Counted from the first letter of the stretch, positions 16,710 through 24,803 are shown. The stretch: DNA of 30,676 bases from Flavobacterium sp. UBA7680 (GCF_002482975.1 NZ_DLHA01000042.1:11056-41731), one strand, 5' to 3'. Numbers and translations: made by a program. Notes: generated by a model not told the origin, from the letters alone.

Positions 16710-16975
16710 TTGGAATAAAAAAAAACAAATTTACATTGCTGAAGCAGTTGATTAAGCTGCGAGCGTGGAAAAAATCAAGGAATCAGCCGATGAATTGGGA
16801 TCCAAGGCGAGCATATTTATTAATGGAGACTTTTGAAAAAACTCTTTCCAATTCAGCTCAAGCGGTTTGTATATAATCAGATACAGATTCTTAAGAACTA
16901 AAACAACTTCGAAAAGCTCTTAAAGTAAAACAATTATATTCTTGGAGGGATCTATATTAAGAGCATGATAAAGAT
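16710..16975 (+). mobile_element. IS3-family orfA remnant
   Basis: Translation in shifting frames gives VEKIKESADELG, then a degenerate segment, then ELKQLRKALKVKQL, interrupted by stops. This is the layout of the small HTH/leucine-zipper orfA of IS3 elements (KEIAEELGI..., ELxxLRKxLKxxxxERDIL). No intact frame and no inverted repeats could be assigned. Confidence 0.5.
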
Positions 16976-17282
16976 GCCCGTAAATGCCTCTGCATCCAGA
17001 AGTATAAAAAAAAGCCTTATCGGCTGAACGCGATTTGCTTATATATAATCGCCCAGGCCGTGTCCGGTCTTGTAAAGAGTTTGCGCTCAAAATGCAGGAT
17101 CTCTGCGGCAAGATACTTTAGTCCATGCTTGAGATCATCAATGATAAATCAAGCATTAATTTTATGTGTCTGGTGCAATTCATAAAGGTCAAGTTCCATT
17201 AACAGCATGCAGCCATAAAGACCAAAAAGCGCATATAGAATAAGATCGATATGCGTTTTTTGGGTAAGGATTACCTGTATGT
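16976..17282. other. Eroded sequence of unknown origin
   Basis: No protein could be recognised on either strand; short open stretches are broken by stops. It follows the IS3 orfA remnant and may be what is left of the same element or of a gene it hit. Confidence 0.4.
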
Positions 17283-18071
17283 TTAAACTTTTCCTAAAGT
17301 ATAAAGCTTTTCCATTGTAGGTGTTAAGCTTCCGCCTGCAGGTTCAAGTGTAATTCCAAAAGCTTCGGCTGAATCAGTTTTGTTTACAGCAAATATTTTT
17401 TGCGAATTTCCTTCAAAATTATCCAGAAGACCAATGCTGGTCGGTGTTAGGACCGGACTTAGTTTTAAGGACCATACCTGGTAAACCATTCCTTTTGGAG
17501 GTGCTGGCAGACCTGCGGCATCAATATAAGTCGTTTTTGTCTGCTGGTTCCAGTATACTTTTGCAAAAGATGCAGGAGAAACTGCTTGACCGCCAAGGGT
17601 TACACTAGTATTTTTAATATCTCTGACAATCGTTAAGTTTTTCTGCGTTTGTTTATTCTGCTGATCTAGAAAAGCATAATTTCTTTCGATTTTATTTTTC
17701 TCATTTCCAATATTAGATATTTCTTCTTTTGATTTAGTTAATTCTAAAGTTTGGTATCCAAAACCAAGCAGTAATAAAACCGCCGCTGCCCAGCCCGCAT
17801 ATTGTGTCCAGTTTGATGCAGGTTTTAAATCTACAACTTTAGCATTTTTAAGTTCTAAACGCGCTTTAATTTTTTCGAAATTTTCTACAGAGTGGAAAGG
17901 AGCAAAGCTTGATGATAAAGCCACAACAGCTTTTTCAATTGCAGCAATTTCCTGGTCTACTTCTTTGTTAGTTTTAGCTAGTTCGGCTATTTCTAGATTT
18001 TCTTTTTCGGTTAATAAACCATAAACATAAAGTTCCAGAGTTCCTGAGTCTATGTATTCTTTTGCTTCCAT
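17283..18071 (-). CDS. RskA-like anti-sigma factor
   Basis: 262 aa. The cytosolic N-terminal part (about 1-85, GTLELYVYGLLTEKENLEIAEL...) is the anti-sigma domain. A membrane helix (about residues 90-108, GWAAAVLLLLGFGY) and a coiled-coil stretch (KSKEEISNIGNEKNKIERNYAFLDQQNK) follow. The periplasmic C-terminal domain has KVYWNQQTKTTYIDAAGLP, KGMVYQVWSLKL and ITLEPAGGSLTPT, the RskA C-terminal pattern. It should hold the ECF sigma factor at the membrane until a signal leads to its release. Its ATG shares one base with the sigma stop (TAATG), so translation is coupled. Confidence 0.92.
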   Translation of the reverse strand: MEAKEYIDSGTLELYVYGLLTEKENLEIAELAKTNKEVDQEIAAIEKAVVALSSSFAPFHSVENFEKIKARLELKNAKVVDLKPASNWTQYAGWAAAVLLLLGFGYQTLELTKSKEEISNIGNEKNKIERNYAFLDQQNKQTQKNLTIVRDIKNTSVTLGGQAVSPASFAKVYWNQQTKTTYIDAAGLPAPPKGMVYQVWSLKLSPVLTPTSIGLLDNFEGNSQKIFAVNKTDSAEAFGITLEPAGGSLTPTMEKLYTLGKV

Positions 18072-18601
18072 TATATTTTTAAATAATTTCTTAAATCATT
18101 AATACAGTTTCTGTTTTGGGTTTTAAATGTGCCCAGCGGAATGGCAAGTTCTTCTGAAGCTTCCTGCTGGGTGTATCCCTTAAAGAACAGTAGATCAATA
18201 ATCTCAATGCATTTTGGTTTGAGTTTCTTTATGAACTCCTGAATTCCAATTGTATCAATTTTATTTGTGAGTTTATTGCTGTCGTCTAACATATTTACGA
18301 AATTATCAGAGAAAAGGTTTTGCTGGCTGTTATTAAAATTTTTGGATCGAAGCTTGTCAATTGATGCATTCCTTGTAATATTAAGGACCCAGGTATAGAA
18401 TCGCCCCTTACTTTCATTATAATAATCAATGTTTTTCCAGATTTTTACAAAAACTTCCTGTAGTACATCTTCGGCTTCCTCTTGGTTTTTAATAAGAACA
18501 TGTATGACAGAAAACAAGCTTTTTGAATACATATCGTATAGATGGGTAAAGACTCTCTGGTCTTTTTTGCGGATTAATACCAATAATTCTTCTTGGCTCA
18601 T
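18071..18601 (-). CDS. ECF-type sigma-70 family RNA polymerase sigma factor
   Basis: 176 aa with only regions 2 and 4, as in ECF sigma factors. Region 2 is seen in THLYDMYSKSLFSVI, NQEEAEDVLQEVFVKIW and GRFYTWVLNITRN; region 4 in GYTQQEASEELAIPLGTFKTQ. It is co-transcribed and translationally coupled with the RskA-like anti-sigma gene, so it is probably membrane-signal controlled and autoregulated. Only about 54 bases separate its start from the end of an IS6 remnant, so the insertion may have cut its original promoter region. Confidence 0.93.
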   Translation of the reverse strand: MSQEELLVLIRKKDQRVFTHLYDMYSKSLFSVIHVLIKNQEEAEDVLQEVFVKIWKNIDYYNESKGRFYTWVLNITRNASIDKLRSKNFNNSQQNLFSDNFVNMLDDSNKLTNKIDTIGIQEFIKKLKPKCIEIIDLLFFKGYTQQEASEELAIPLGTFKTQNRNCINDLRNYLKI

Positions 18602-18655
18602 AGGATTGGATTTAAAGTTTAAATAAATTTTAATTTCTTATAAAGCGGTAATGCC

Positions 18656-18988
18656 GGTTCTGTCGCATCTATGACTAAGTTTTATCTTTGGTTGTTCAAA
18701 ACTAATAAAAATGAATACTCAAGGTCATTGCTATCCAAAGTCTATCATTCTGCAGGCGGTATATTTCAAGCTTAGGTTTGCTTTAAGTTATCGAGATGTT
18801 GAAGAAATAATGAAGAAAGGGGAGTGATTGTGGATCATGCTGCTATCCAACGCTGGGTTTATAAATTTACACCTTTCATTGTATCAGAGATGAAGAAGAG
18901 AAAGGTCAAAGTGGATATGCTGAGGAAGAATCAGATGGTTAGACCAGGGATAACTATGATTAAATCATTTTGCAAATTGGCAGCCTAA
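18656..18988 (+). mobile_element. IS6-family transposase remnant B (frameshifted, internally deleted)
   Basis: Starts with GGTTCTGTCGCA, an IS6-type terminal inverted repeat. The ATG at 18711 reads MNTQGHCYPKSIILQAVYF and LSYRDVEE, then a one-base frameshift near 18818 leads to GVIVDHAAIQRWVYKF. These are the N-terminal HTH blocks of IS6/IS26-like transposases. The catalytic DDE core is missing: MKKRKVKV runs straight into MLRKNQM and a C-terminal-like end (stop at 18986), suggesting an internal deletion. The right inverted repeat is not clear. Same direction as remnant A. Confidence 0.75.
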
Positions 18989-19069
18989 ATTTTAAATTAC
19001 GTAAATTCTTAAATTTTATTCTGATAAATTTCACATAACCAATTTTTTCATTAAAAATAAATTGAATTA
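18989..19069. other. AT-rich spacer before the crt operators
   Basis: Nothing recognised; it separates the IS6 remnant from the MarR operator region. Confidence 0.4.
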
Positions 19070-19121
19070 TTAGTATACAAATATGCTAATAATTTAATTA
19101 ATTAGTATATTTGTATACCAA
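19070..19121 (+). promoter_or_regulatory. Paired dyad operators and promoter of the MarR-crt operon
   Basis: Two 20-bp sites, TTAGTATACAAATATGCTAA (19070-19089) and TTAGTATATTTGTATACCAA (19102-19121), are inverted copies of each other (18 of 20 positions) and each is itself a partial palindrome. The second contains TATATTTG (19106-19113), matching the Bacteroidota -7 box TAnnTTTG, and ends 22 bases before the regulator's start. A bound MarR protein would block the promoter, so autorepression with induction by a ligand is likely (inference). Confidence 0.75.
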
Positions 19122-19143
19122 TAATTATTTTATTCATTCCATT

Positions 19144-19809
19144 ATGAACTATAAGCTTATCGAAGAAGTACTTCAATTAATTAAAAATTTTGATACAAGT
19201 ATTGATAGCAAATACTATTCTAAGGATTTAGCAGGATTCAAGAGTTGGATTTTTGAAAGTGAAAAAAAGAAAGTGGCTGAAGAACCTGACTGGGAAGGAA
19301 AAGAAAACGGAAGGACTCCAGAAAGTATCATAAATACTTTAATTGTTCATATGAACAGATATGCAAAAACCTATTCCAAATCAGCAATATGTAATTCCAG
19401 ATTCGCAACGCAGGAAGACTTTATATATCTAATCAATTTAAAGGCTTATGGAGCGATGACAAAAACAGATCTGATTAAAAAAAACATCCATGAAAAACCT
19501 GTTGGGATGCAAATAATCAATCGTTTAATAAAGAAGGGCTGGATAGAACAAAACGGTTCATTGGAAGACAGGCGCAGTAAGATTGTTTTGATTACTCCCG
19601 ATGGAATATCAGTATTGGATCAGAGTATGAAAAAAATTAAACAGGCTACTGAAATTGTTACCGGTAACCTTAGTTATGCTGAAAAGATTGAATTAATAAA
19701 ACTGCTTCAGAAATTAGAAAATTTTCATAAGCCTATTTTTGCTGAAAATCATGATTCTTCACAACTTATTGACAGAGTTTACAGTAAATATTTAATTCAC
19801 AATAATTAA
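19144..19809 (+). CDS. MarR-family winged-helix regulator of the carotenoid operon
   Basis: 221 aa from the ATG at 19144; a TTG 33 bases upstream lies inside the operator and is not a likely start. The centre has the winged helix: DFIYLINLKAYGAMTKTDLIKK, a recognition-helix region GMQIINRLIKKGWIEQ, and the wing DRRSKIVLITPDGISVL, where the DRRSK motif is characteristic of MarR proteins. A long N-terminal extension of about 90 residues precedes it. It is the first gene of the crt operon, 20 bases ahead of crtI, with two dyad operators upstream. Confidence 0.88.
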   Translation: MNYKLIEEVLQLIKNFDTSIDSKYYSKDLAGFKSWIFESEKKKVAEEPDWEGKENGRTPESIINTLIVHMNRYAKTYSKSAICNSRFATQEDFIYLINLKAYGAMTKTDLIKKNIHEKPVGMQIINRLIKKGWIEQNGSLEDRRSKIVLITPDGISVLDQSMKKIKQATEIVTGNLSYAEKIELIKLLQKLENFHKPIFAENHDSSQLIDRVYSKYLIHNN

Positions 19810-19829
19810 TATTCCACCATTTTTTATCC

Positions 19830-21317
19830 ATGCAGAAAAAAACAGATTGTAAAAAAACTATTGCTATAATTGGTTCCGGTATTTCCGGTATTTCAGCAGC
19901 TGCTTATGCTGCTCATGCAGGAAATAAAGTGCATGTATTTGAAAAGCATTCCCAGCCCGGAGGCAGAGCTAGGCAGTTCTGTACAGATAATGGTTATACT
20001 TTCGACATGGGGCCAAGTTGGTATTGGATGCCTGATATTATCAATGGTTTTTTTAAGGATTTTGGTTATAAGGCCATTGACTTTTATAATCTTGTGTCTT
20101 TAAATCCTCAGTTTGAAATGATTTTTAAAGATGGAAATATAGAGATTCCAGAATCCTACGAAGACCTGAAAGCATTGTTTGAAACTTTGGAAAAAGGAGC
20201 AGGTAAAAAACTGGATGAATTTATGCTGTCTGCAAAGTACAAATATGAAGTAGGAATGCAGGAGTTTGTAAATAAACCCTGCCATAGTTGGTTTGAATTT
20301 TTTTCTCCAAAGATTGCAGTCACTGCTTTAAATCTTGATTTACTTTCTAATTTCAGAGCATATGTTAGCAGATATTTTTCCCACCCAAAATTAAAAGCAT
20401 TAATGGAATTTCCTGTTATTTTCCTTGGTGCTTCACCTAAAAATATCCCGGCACTTTACAGCTTGATGAATTATGGAGGTTATGTTTTGGGAACCTGGTA
20501 TCCGATGGGAGGATTTTACCAATTGGTATTGGCAATGAAAAAAGTGGCAGAAGAGCAGGGTGCGTTTTTTCATTTTAACAGCCCTGTGGAAAAAATCGTT
20601 ACATATGAAGGTGCAGTTAAGGGAATAGTGGTAAACGGAGAACTAAAGGAATTTGATGCTGTTATTGCTTCTTCAGATTATCATCATACAGAAACATTGC
20701 TAAATAAGGAGCTGCGAAATTATAAAGAAAAATACTGGAAAAGCAGGACGTTTGCTCCTTCCTGTCTCATTTATTATTTGGGATTCAAAGAAAGAATCCC
20801 CAATCTTAAACATCATACCTTATTTTTTGAGAATGATATGGACAATCATATCTTTACTATTTATGAAGACAAGCAATGGCCTGAAAAGCCTTTGTTCTAT
20901 GTGTGCTGCCCATCTAAAACTGATGCTGGTTTAGCGCCGGATGGTCATGAAAATGTTTTCTTCTTGATGCCGCTGGCGACTGGGCTGACTGATAATGAAA
21001 CTATTCGTGAGCGCTATTTCCAGGAAATGATTCAACGTTTGGAGCAACATACAGGCGTAAATGATCTGCTATCAAAAATGGATTATAAAAGAAGCTATTG
21101 TGTTGATGATTTTACAAACGATTACAATGCTTATGAAGGAAATGCATACGGTCTGGCTAATACATTAAAACAAACAGCAGTGCTGAAGCCATCGATTAAA
21201 AATAAGCAGTTATCCAATCTGTTTTATACAGGGCAATTGACCGTGCCGGGACCAGGAGTGCCACCATCTATCATCTCAGGTAAAATTGTTGCGAAAGAAG
21301 TAAATAATATTACATAA
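19830..21317 (+). CDS. crtI: Phytoene desaturase
   Basis: 495 aa, normal for CrtI. It desaturates phytoene stepwise to lycopene using FAD. The N-terminus has the dinucleotide-binding motif IAIIGSGISGISAAAYAA followed by EKHSQPGGRARQF; the C-terminus has LFYTGQLTVPGPGVPPS and a closing amphipathic helix, both typical of the CrtI family. The DMGPSWYWMPD segment is typical of the bacterial enzymes. It is followed after 7 bases by crtB, so the two are tightly coupled. Confidence 0.95.
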   Translation: MQKKTDCKKTIAIIGSGISGISAAAYAAHAGNKVHVFEKHSQPGGRARQFCTDNGYTFDMGPSWYWMPDIINGFFKDFGYKAIDFYNLVSLNPQFEMIFKDGNIEIPESYEDLKALFETLEKGAGKKLDEFMLSAKYKYEVGMQEFVNKPCHSWFEFFSPKIAVTALNLDLLSNFRAYVSRYFSHPKLKALMEFPVIFLGASPKNIPALYSLMNYGGYVLGTWYPMGGFYQLVLAMKKVAEEQGAFFHFNSPVEKIVTYEGAVKGIVVNGELKEFDAVIASSDYHHTETLLNKELRNYKEKYWKSRTFAPSCLIYYLGFKERIPNLKHHTLFFENDMDNHIFTIYEDKQWPEKPLFYVCCPSKTDAGLAPDGHENVFFLMPLATGLTDNETIRERYFQEMIQRLEQHTGVNDLLSKMDYKRSYCVDDFTNDYNAYEGNAYGLANTLKQTAVLKPSIKNKQLSNLFYTGQLTVPGPGVPPSIISGKIVAKEVNNIT

Positions 21318-21324
21318 AACAAGT

Positions 21325-22161
21325 ATGAAAAAAATATTTGATGAATTGGCTTATAAAGTAAGTAAAATGGTCACTGAAAAATACAGCACCAGTTTCTCAC
21401 TAGGAATTCTGGCACTTAGACCCTCCATACGTCCCTATATTTATGCTGTTTATGGGTATGTGCGTTTGGCTGATGAAATTGTAGACAGCTTTCACGATTA
21501 TGACAAAGCACTTCTCTTAGAACGTTTTAAAACTCAGACATGGAATGCTTTGGAGGAAGGTATTTCCCTGAACCCTGTCTTACAGTCGTTTCAGGATACA
21601 GTAAATAAATTTGCTATTGATAAAATCCTGATCGAGCAGTTTTTGCATAGTATGGAAATGGATTTGCAGCAAATGGATTATAATTCTGATCTTTATAAAG
21701 AATACATTTTAGGTTCGGCTGAAGTGGTAGGGCTTATGTGCCTGCAGGTATTTACCGAAGGCAACAAAGAGGTATTTGAAACCCTAAAGCCTTATGCAAT
21801 GAAATTAGGTTCGGCTTTTCAAAAGGTAAATTTTTTGCGTGATCTAAAGGAGGATTATAATATTTTGGGCCGCACGTATTTTCCAAATATCGACATGAGG
21901 ATTTTTAACAACAAAATAAAGAGTCAAATTGAAAATGAGATTGAAGCAGAGTTCAAAGAAGCATTAATTGGCATAAAAAAATTACCATCTTCTTCAAAAT
22001 TTGGTGTTTACCTGGCTTACAAATATTATCTGTCTTTATTCAAAAAAATAAAAAATACGTCTGCTGAAAAAATTATGAGTGAGCGGGTGCGTATTCCCAA
22101 CGGGCAAAAAATTTCCCTTGCGATGAGTAGTTATGTACAATACAGAATGACAATACTATGA
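21325..22161 (+). CDS. crtB: Phytoene synthase
   Basis: 278 aa. It condenses two geranylgeranyl diphosphates to phytoene. The two aspartate-rich Mg-binding motifs are visible: RLADEIVDSFHD (first) and FLRDLKEDYNILGRTYFP (second). The start KYSTSFSLG and the helix-rich remainder fit the trans-isoprenyl diphosphate synthase head-to-head family. It lies directly behind crtI. Confidence 0.95.
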   Translation: MKKIFDELAYKVSKMVTEKYSTSFSLGILALRPSIRPYIYAVYGYVRLADEIVDSFHDYDKALLLERFKTQTWNALEEGISLNPVLQSFQDTVNKFAIDKILIEQFLHSMEMDLQQMDYNSDLYKEYILGSAEVVGLMCLQVFTEGNKEVFETLKPYAMKLGSAFQKVNFLRDLKEDYNILGRTYFPNIDMRIFNNKIKSQIENEIEAEFKEALIGIKKLPSSSKFGVYLAYKYYLSLFKKIKNTSAEKIMSERVRIPNGQKISLAMSSYVQYRMTIL

Positions 22162-22222
22162 AATTCATAAGATAAATTGAATTTTTTATCTCCTATCAAT
22201 GACTATTTATAGTACAGAAAGC

Positions 22223-22539
22223 ATGAATTTGGAGACTGTTAGAATGAATTATGAAAAAGCAGTTTCAGACAAAAAGCTTTGCCAGAAAAAAAATGAAGCT
22301 TTGCGCACTGATATTGATTGTACGGTACACGAACTTTATTTCGGATCATTTCAGAATTTATGACTGAATGATAGCAATAATCCTATTTCGAAACTCCAGA
22401 CGTTTAAAAAGGCAAAAGAAATATTGAAGATGACGTAATTTCAAAACCTGACAATTTAGAAATTAGGCTTCTGAGGTTATCTGTCCAGAGTAATTGCTCG
22501 TCATTTTTAAAAGATCAAAAATATTATGTTCAACACTAA
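22223..22539 (+). pseudogene. Decayed gene inside the carotenoid operon
   Basis: From the ATG at 22223 the frame reads MNLETVRMNYEKAVSDKKLC, then HELYFGSFQNL and a stop, then NDSNNPISKLQTFKKAKE, and after a frameshift DVISKPDNLEIRLLRLSVQS ending at 22539. This is the conserved order of an unnamed flavobacterial protein (NPISKLxTFxKGK, PxNxEIRFLRLSxQ) that I have seen beside carotenoid genes. With at least one stop and one frameshift it cannot make the full protein. Possible alternative: two sequencing errors. Confidence 0.65.
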
Positions 22540-22598
22540 AATATAATATTTGCATTTCTTAAGAAATATATGATAATTCTTAATTTTAAAAATATAAA

Positions 22599-23072
22599 AT
22601 GATTCATCAATTAAAAAGAACACAACAGCTCTATTGCGATACTGCCAGTGCCTGGATTTTTTTTTCTTCACCCAATAATCTTTCGAGAATTACCCCGAAG
22701 GATATGGGCTTTATAGTAGTTAGTGATCTGCCGAATGAGACCATATATGAAGGAATGATTATTGATTATATAGTTTCACCTTTACTGCGCATACCGCTGA
22801 AATGGCAGACAAAAATAGTACAGGTAGATCATGAAAAAAGTTTTACCGATTTTCAGCAAAAAGGCCCCTATAAGTTGTGGAGCCATCGACATGAATTCTT
22901 CTCTAATGAAGATGGTGTATTGATGATAGATACGGTAAATTATGAACTGCCATTTGGAGTAATAGGTAATTTGGCACACCGTCTTTTCATAAAGGAAAAA
23001 CTTGAAGATATTTTCGACTTTCGTTATGAGGTATTGCAACAATTATTCAACAAGCAAAAGAACCAAATATGA
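22599..23072 (+). CDS. SRPBCC (START-like) family protein
   Basis: 157 aa. Small helix-grip fold protein: starts HQLKRTQQLYCDTASAWIFFSSPNNLSRITP, and continues with YEGMIIDYIVSPLLRIPLKWQTKIV and FTDFQQKGPYKLWSHRHEF, a pattern of the COG4276-type cyclase/START proteins. The hydrophobic pocket could bind a carotenoid or other isoprenoid; no enzyme activity can be assigned. It overlaps crtZ by four bases (ATGA) and belongs to the same transcript. Such genes sit regularly next to crtZ in flavobacteria. Confidence 0.85.
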   Translation: MIHQLKRTQQLYCDTASAWIFFSSPNNLSRITPKDMGFIVVSDLPNETIYEGMIIDYIVSPLLRIPLKWQTKIVQVDHEKSFTDFQQKGPYKLWSHRHEFFSNEDGVLMIDTVNYELPFGVIGNLAHRLFIKEKLEDIFDFRYEVLQQLFNKQKNQI

Positions 23073-23527
23073 ACTTTATAACTGTATTCATAACCTTTAT
23101 ACTTATGGAACCAGTCACCTGGGCCATTCATAAATATGTAATGCATGGTTTTTTATGGGTATTGCATCGTGATCATCATGATCATAGTATAGAAGGTACT
23201 CTTGAGAAGAACGATTATTTCTTTGTAATTTTTGCATTACCGGCTATTGCTCTAATGTATTTTGGTTGGTTAAACGATTTTAATTATTTGTTTTATATAG
23301 GCTTAGGTCTTGCCTTATATGGAATGACTTATTTTTTTGTACATGATATTTTTATTCATCAAAGGATTGATTTTTTAAAAAACTCCAAAAACCCTTATCT
23401 GCTGGCTATTCGTAGGGCACATAAGCAGCATCATAAACATTTGGGCAAGGCAGAAGGTGAATGTTTTGGGCTTTTGTGGGTACCAATAAAATATTTCAAA
23501 ATGTATTTTAATAAAGATAAAGTATGA
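23069..23527 (+). CDS. crtZ: Beta-carotene hydroxylase
   Basis: 152 aa membrane di-iron hydroxylase of the fatty-acid hydroxylase superfamily, converting beta-carotene to zeaxanthin through cryptoxanthin. The histidine motifs are complete: HKYVMH, HRDHHDH, HDIFIHQR and HKQHHKH. Four hydrophobic segments surround them. It is the last gene of the operon; no lycopene cyclase follows, so its substrate must come from a cyclase encoded elsewhere. Confidence 0.94.
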   Translation: MNFITVFITFILMEPVTWAIHKYVMHGFLWVLHRDHHDHSIEGTLEKNDYFFVIFALPAIALMYFGWLNDFNYLFYIGLGLALYGMTYFFVHDIFIHQRIDFLKNSKNPYLLAIRRAHKQHHKHLGKAEGECFGLLWVPIKYFKMYFNKDKV

Positions 23528-23680
23528 AATCCCGAAAAAGATTTTTGGTGTTTCTTAAATCAACTGCACAGATTTCTGTTCCTTTTTATTCTCTGAGATA
23601 TATGGGTTGCTTATGAGGTGCAGGAGCATAAAAATTCCAGGTCTGGTTTTACGCATCTAATATAATAAGATTAACCTTCT

Positions 23681-23701
23681 AAAACTGCTTTATCAGTTTT
23701 T
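23681..23701 (+). terminator. Hairpin after crtZ
   Basis: AAAACTG-CTTTAT-CAGTTTT followed by T, a 7-bp perfect stem about 155 bases after crtZ. It may end the crt operon. Confidence 0.5.
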
Positions 23702-23833
23702 CTATAATCTTCTTATTCTGCTGTTTTGATTTTAAATTATCAGTGTGCTTTAGGAATTTTATCGTTGAAGATAATTGTACCTAAGAATAGTATTTCCCAG
23801 ATGTTTTTTTCAGAAAGCAGTCTAGTATTATTA

Positions 23834-23867
23834 GAAGGCCTTTTTTGAAGCAAGGCTTTCTTTTTTT
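23834..23867 (+). terminator. Terminator-like hairpin with long T run
   Basis: GAAGGCCTT / AAGGCTTTC stem (one G-T pair) with a 9-base loop, followed by seven T. Probably a backup terminator of the carotenoid operon. Confidence 0.6.
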
Positions 23868-23982
23868 AGCTTTTTTTTATTTTAGACAGCTTTTCCTGGG
23901 TTTTTTTGAGGAAGGTTATGGGAATTTTAAAACAATAAAAACCCGCGTGTAACGGGGTTTGGACTTATAATAAATAGATTTA

Positions 23983-24210
23983 GTGGTAAAACAAACTGCA
24001 GCCATGGAAGGAACTTTACAGCTTTTAAAAGATATTGTTAATCATGCGCCGCTACCCATCGGGGTATATATTGGCAGTCAACTAAAAATTGAGCTGGCCA
24101 ATCTGGCGATGGTCAAAACCTGGGGCAAGGGGGGGCAGGTAATTGGAAAGGTCTACCTTGAGGTGCTTTCCCGGACTTTTGTCCAGGTATTTTTGAGGTT
24201 TCCCCTGTAA
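23983..24210 (+). pseudogene. PAS-domain (sensor kinase) N-terminal remnant
   Basis: The open part reads LLKDIVNHAPLPIGVYIG, KIELANLAMVKTWGKG and VIGKVYLEVL. This matches the start of PAS domains in flavobacterial sensor kinases (PxPIGVYxG, IxLANxAxLxxWGK, VIGKxYxEVLP). A one-base slip turns the following LPGLLSRYF into another frame, and a stop follows. The rest of the kinase is absent, replaced by an unrelated pseudogene on the other strand. Confidence 0.6.
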
Positions 24211-24214
24211 CCTT

Positions 24215-24551
24215 TTATGCGTTTACTTTATGGCTTTTTAAATTGGCATAGGCACGACCATCTCTTTACCTGGCCAGTTCAGCCTTTATACCCGCTATAG
24301 GTTATAGTTTCTGTAACCTCAAAGCAAAGATCGGGTTCTTATCCGCCTTCTGTTGTTCAGATAAATATAGTTTGAAGCAGTCACATCACAATAGGTTTCA
24401 AGATCCCGGGGATAATAATACCTAACATCTGTATAACCCGGCCGGTCCCCAAGCCGGCGGAGTTCCAATATTTATCTTAACCGACACCTGAGTGTTTGAG
24501 TGACAAAGGAAAGCAGTAAAATCCCGATCAAAAATAGTGTATAGTTTTCAT
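24215..24551 (-). pseudogene. Secreted protein gene with multiple frameshifts
   Basis: Following the minus strand from the ATG at 24551 and changing frame several times gives MKT, a hydrophobic LFLIGILLLSFVTQT signal, VSVKINIGTPPAWGP, GYTDVRYYYPRDLETYCDV, NYIYLNNRRR, YRNYNL and finally RAYANLKSHKVNA. This is the layout of a conserved exported Bacteroidota protein of about 110-150 residues with a YYY...D-x-E-x-Y-x-D-V motif. At least four breaks make it clearly dead. Its function is not known to me. Confidence 0.65.
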
Positions 24552-24622
24552 AATTTTAATTTTAAATATTATCGCATCTGGATAAAAATAAGAATCGTGT
24601 CTTAAATTTATCTTACACTACG

Positions 24623-24793
24623 TTATTTATATTTTATATTAATGCTGATAATGTTTGAGGTCATATTAGTGGTTCGGGTATAATGCCCGTAGCGGATCTC
24701 CAGCGTATTCCAGTGTTTGAGTCCAAAAATTCCATTAAGGGGAGTAAATTTCATTCCCATTCCACAATAGATATTCGTGCCTTGTAAAACTAA
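24623..24793 (-). pseudogene. C-terminal piece of an outer-membrane beta-barrel protein
   Basis: An open stretch without an upstream start reads GTNIYCGMGMKFTPL, LKHWNTLEIRYGHYTRTT and SNIISINIKYK before the stop. The alternating pattern and the last strand resemble the C-terminus of flavobacterial barrel proteins. Only about 55 residues are left. Confidence 0.5.
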
Positions 24794-24803
24794 AGAGAAA
24801 TTG

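Larger units (their letters stand above)
23528..23982. other. Gene-free stretch with terminators
   Basis: No coding sequence seen. It holds hairpins at 23681-23701 and 23834-23867, and a weaker one (AAACCC / GGGTTT) at about 23939-23960. Confidence 0.5.

Noticed and set aside
16920..17111. Open frame of 63 codons on the minus strand in the debris after hemA
   Set aside because: No motif, no context; eroded sequence.
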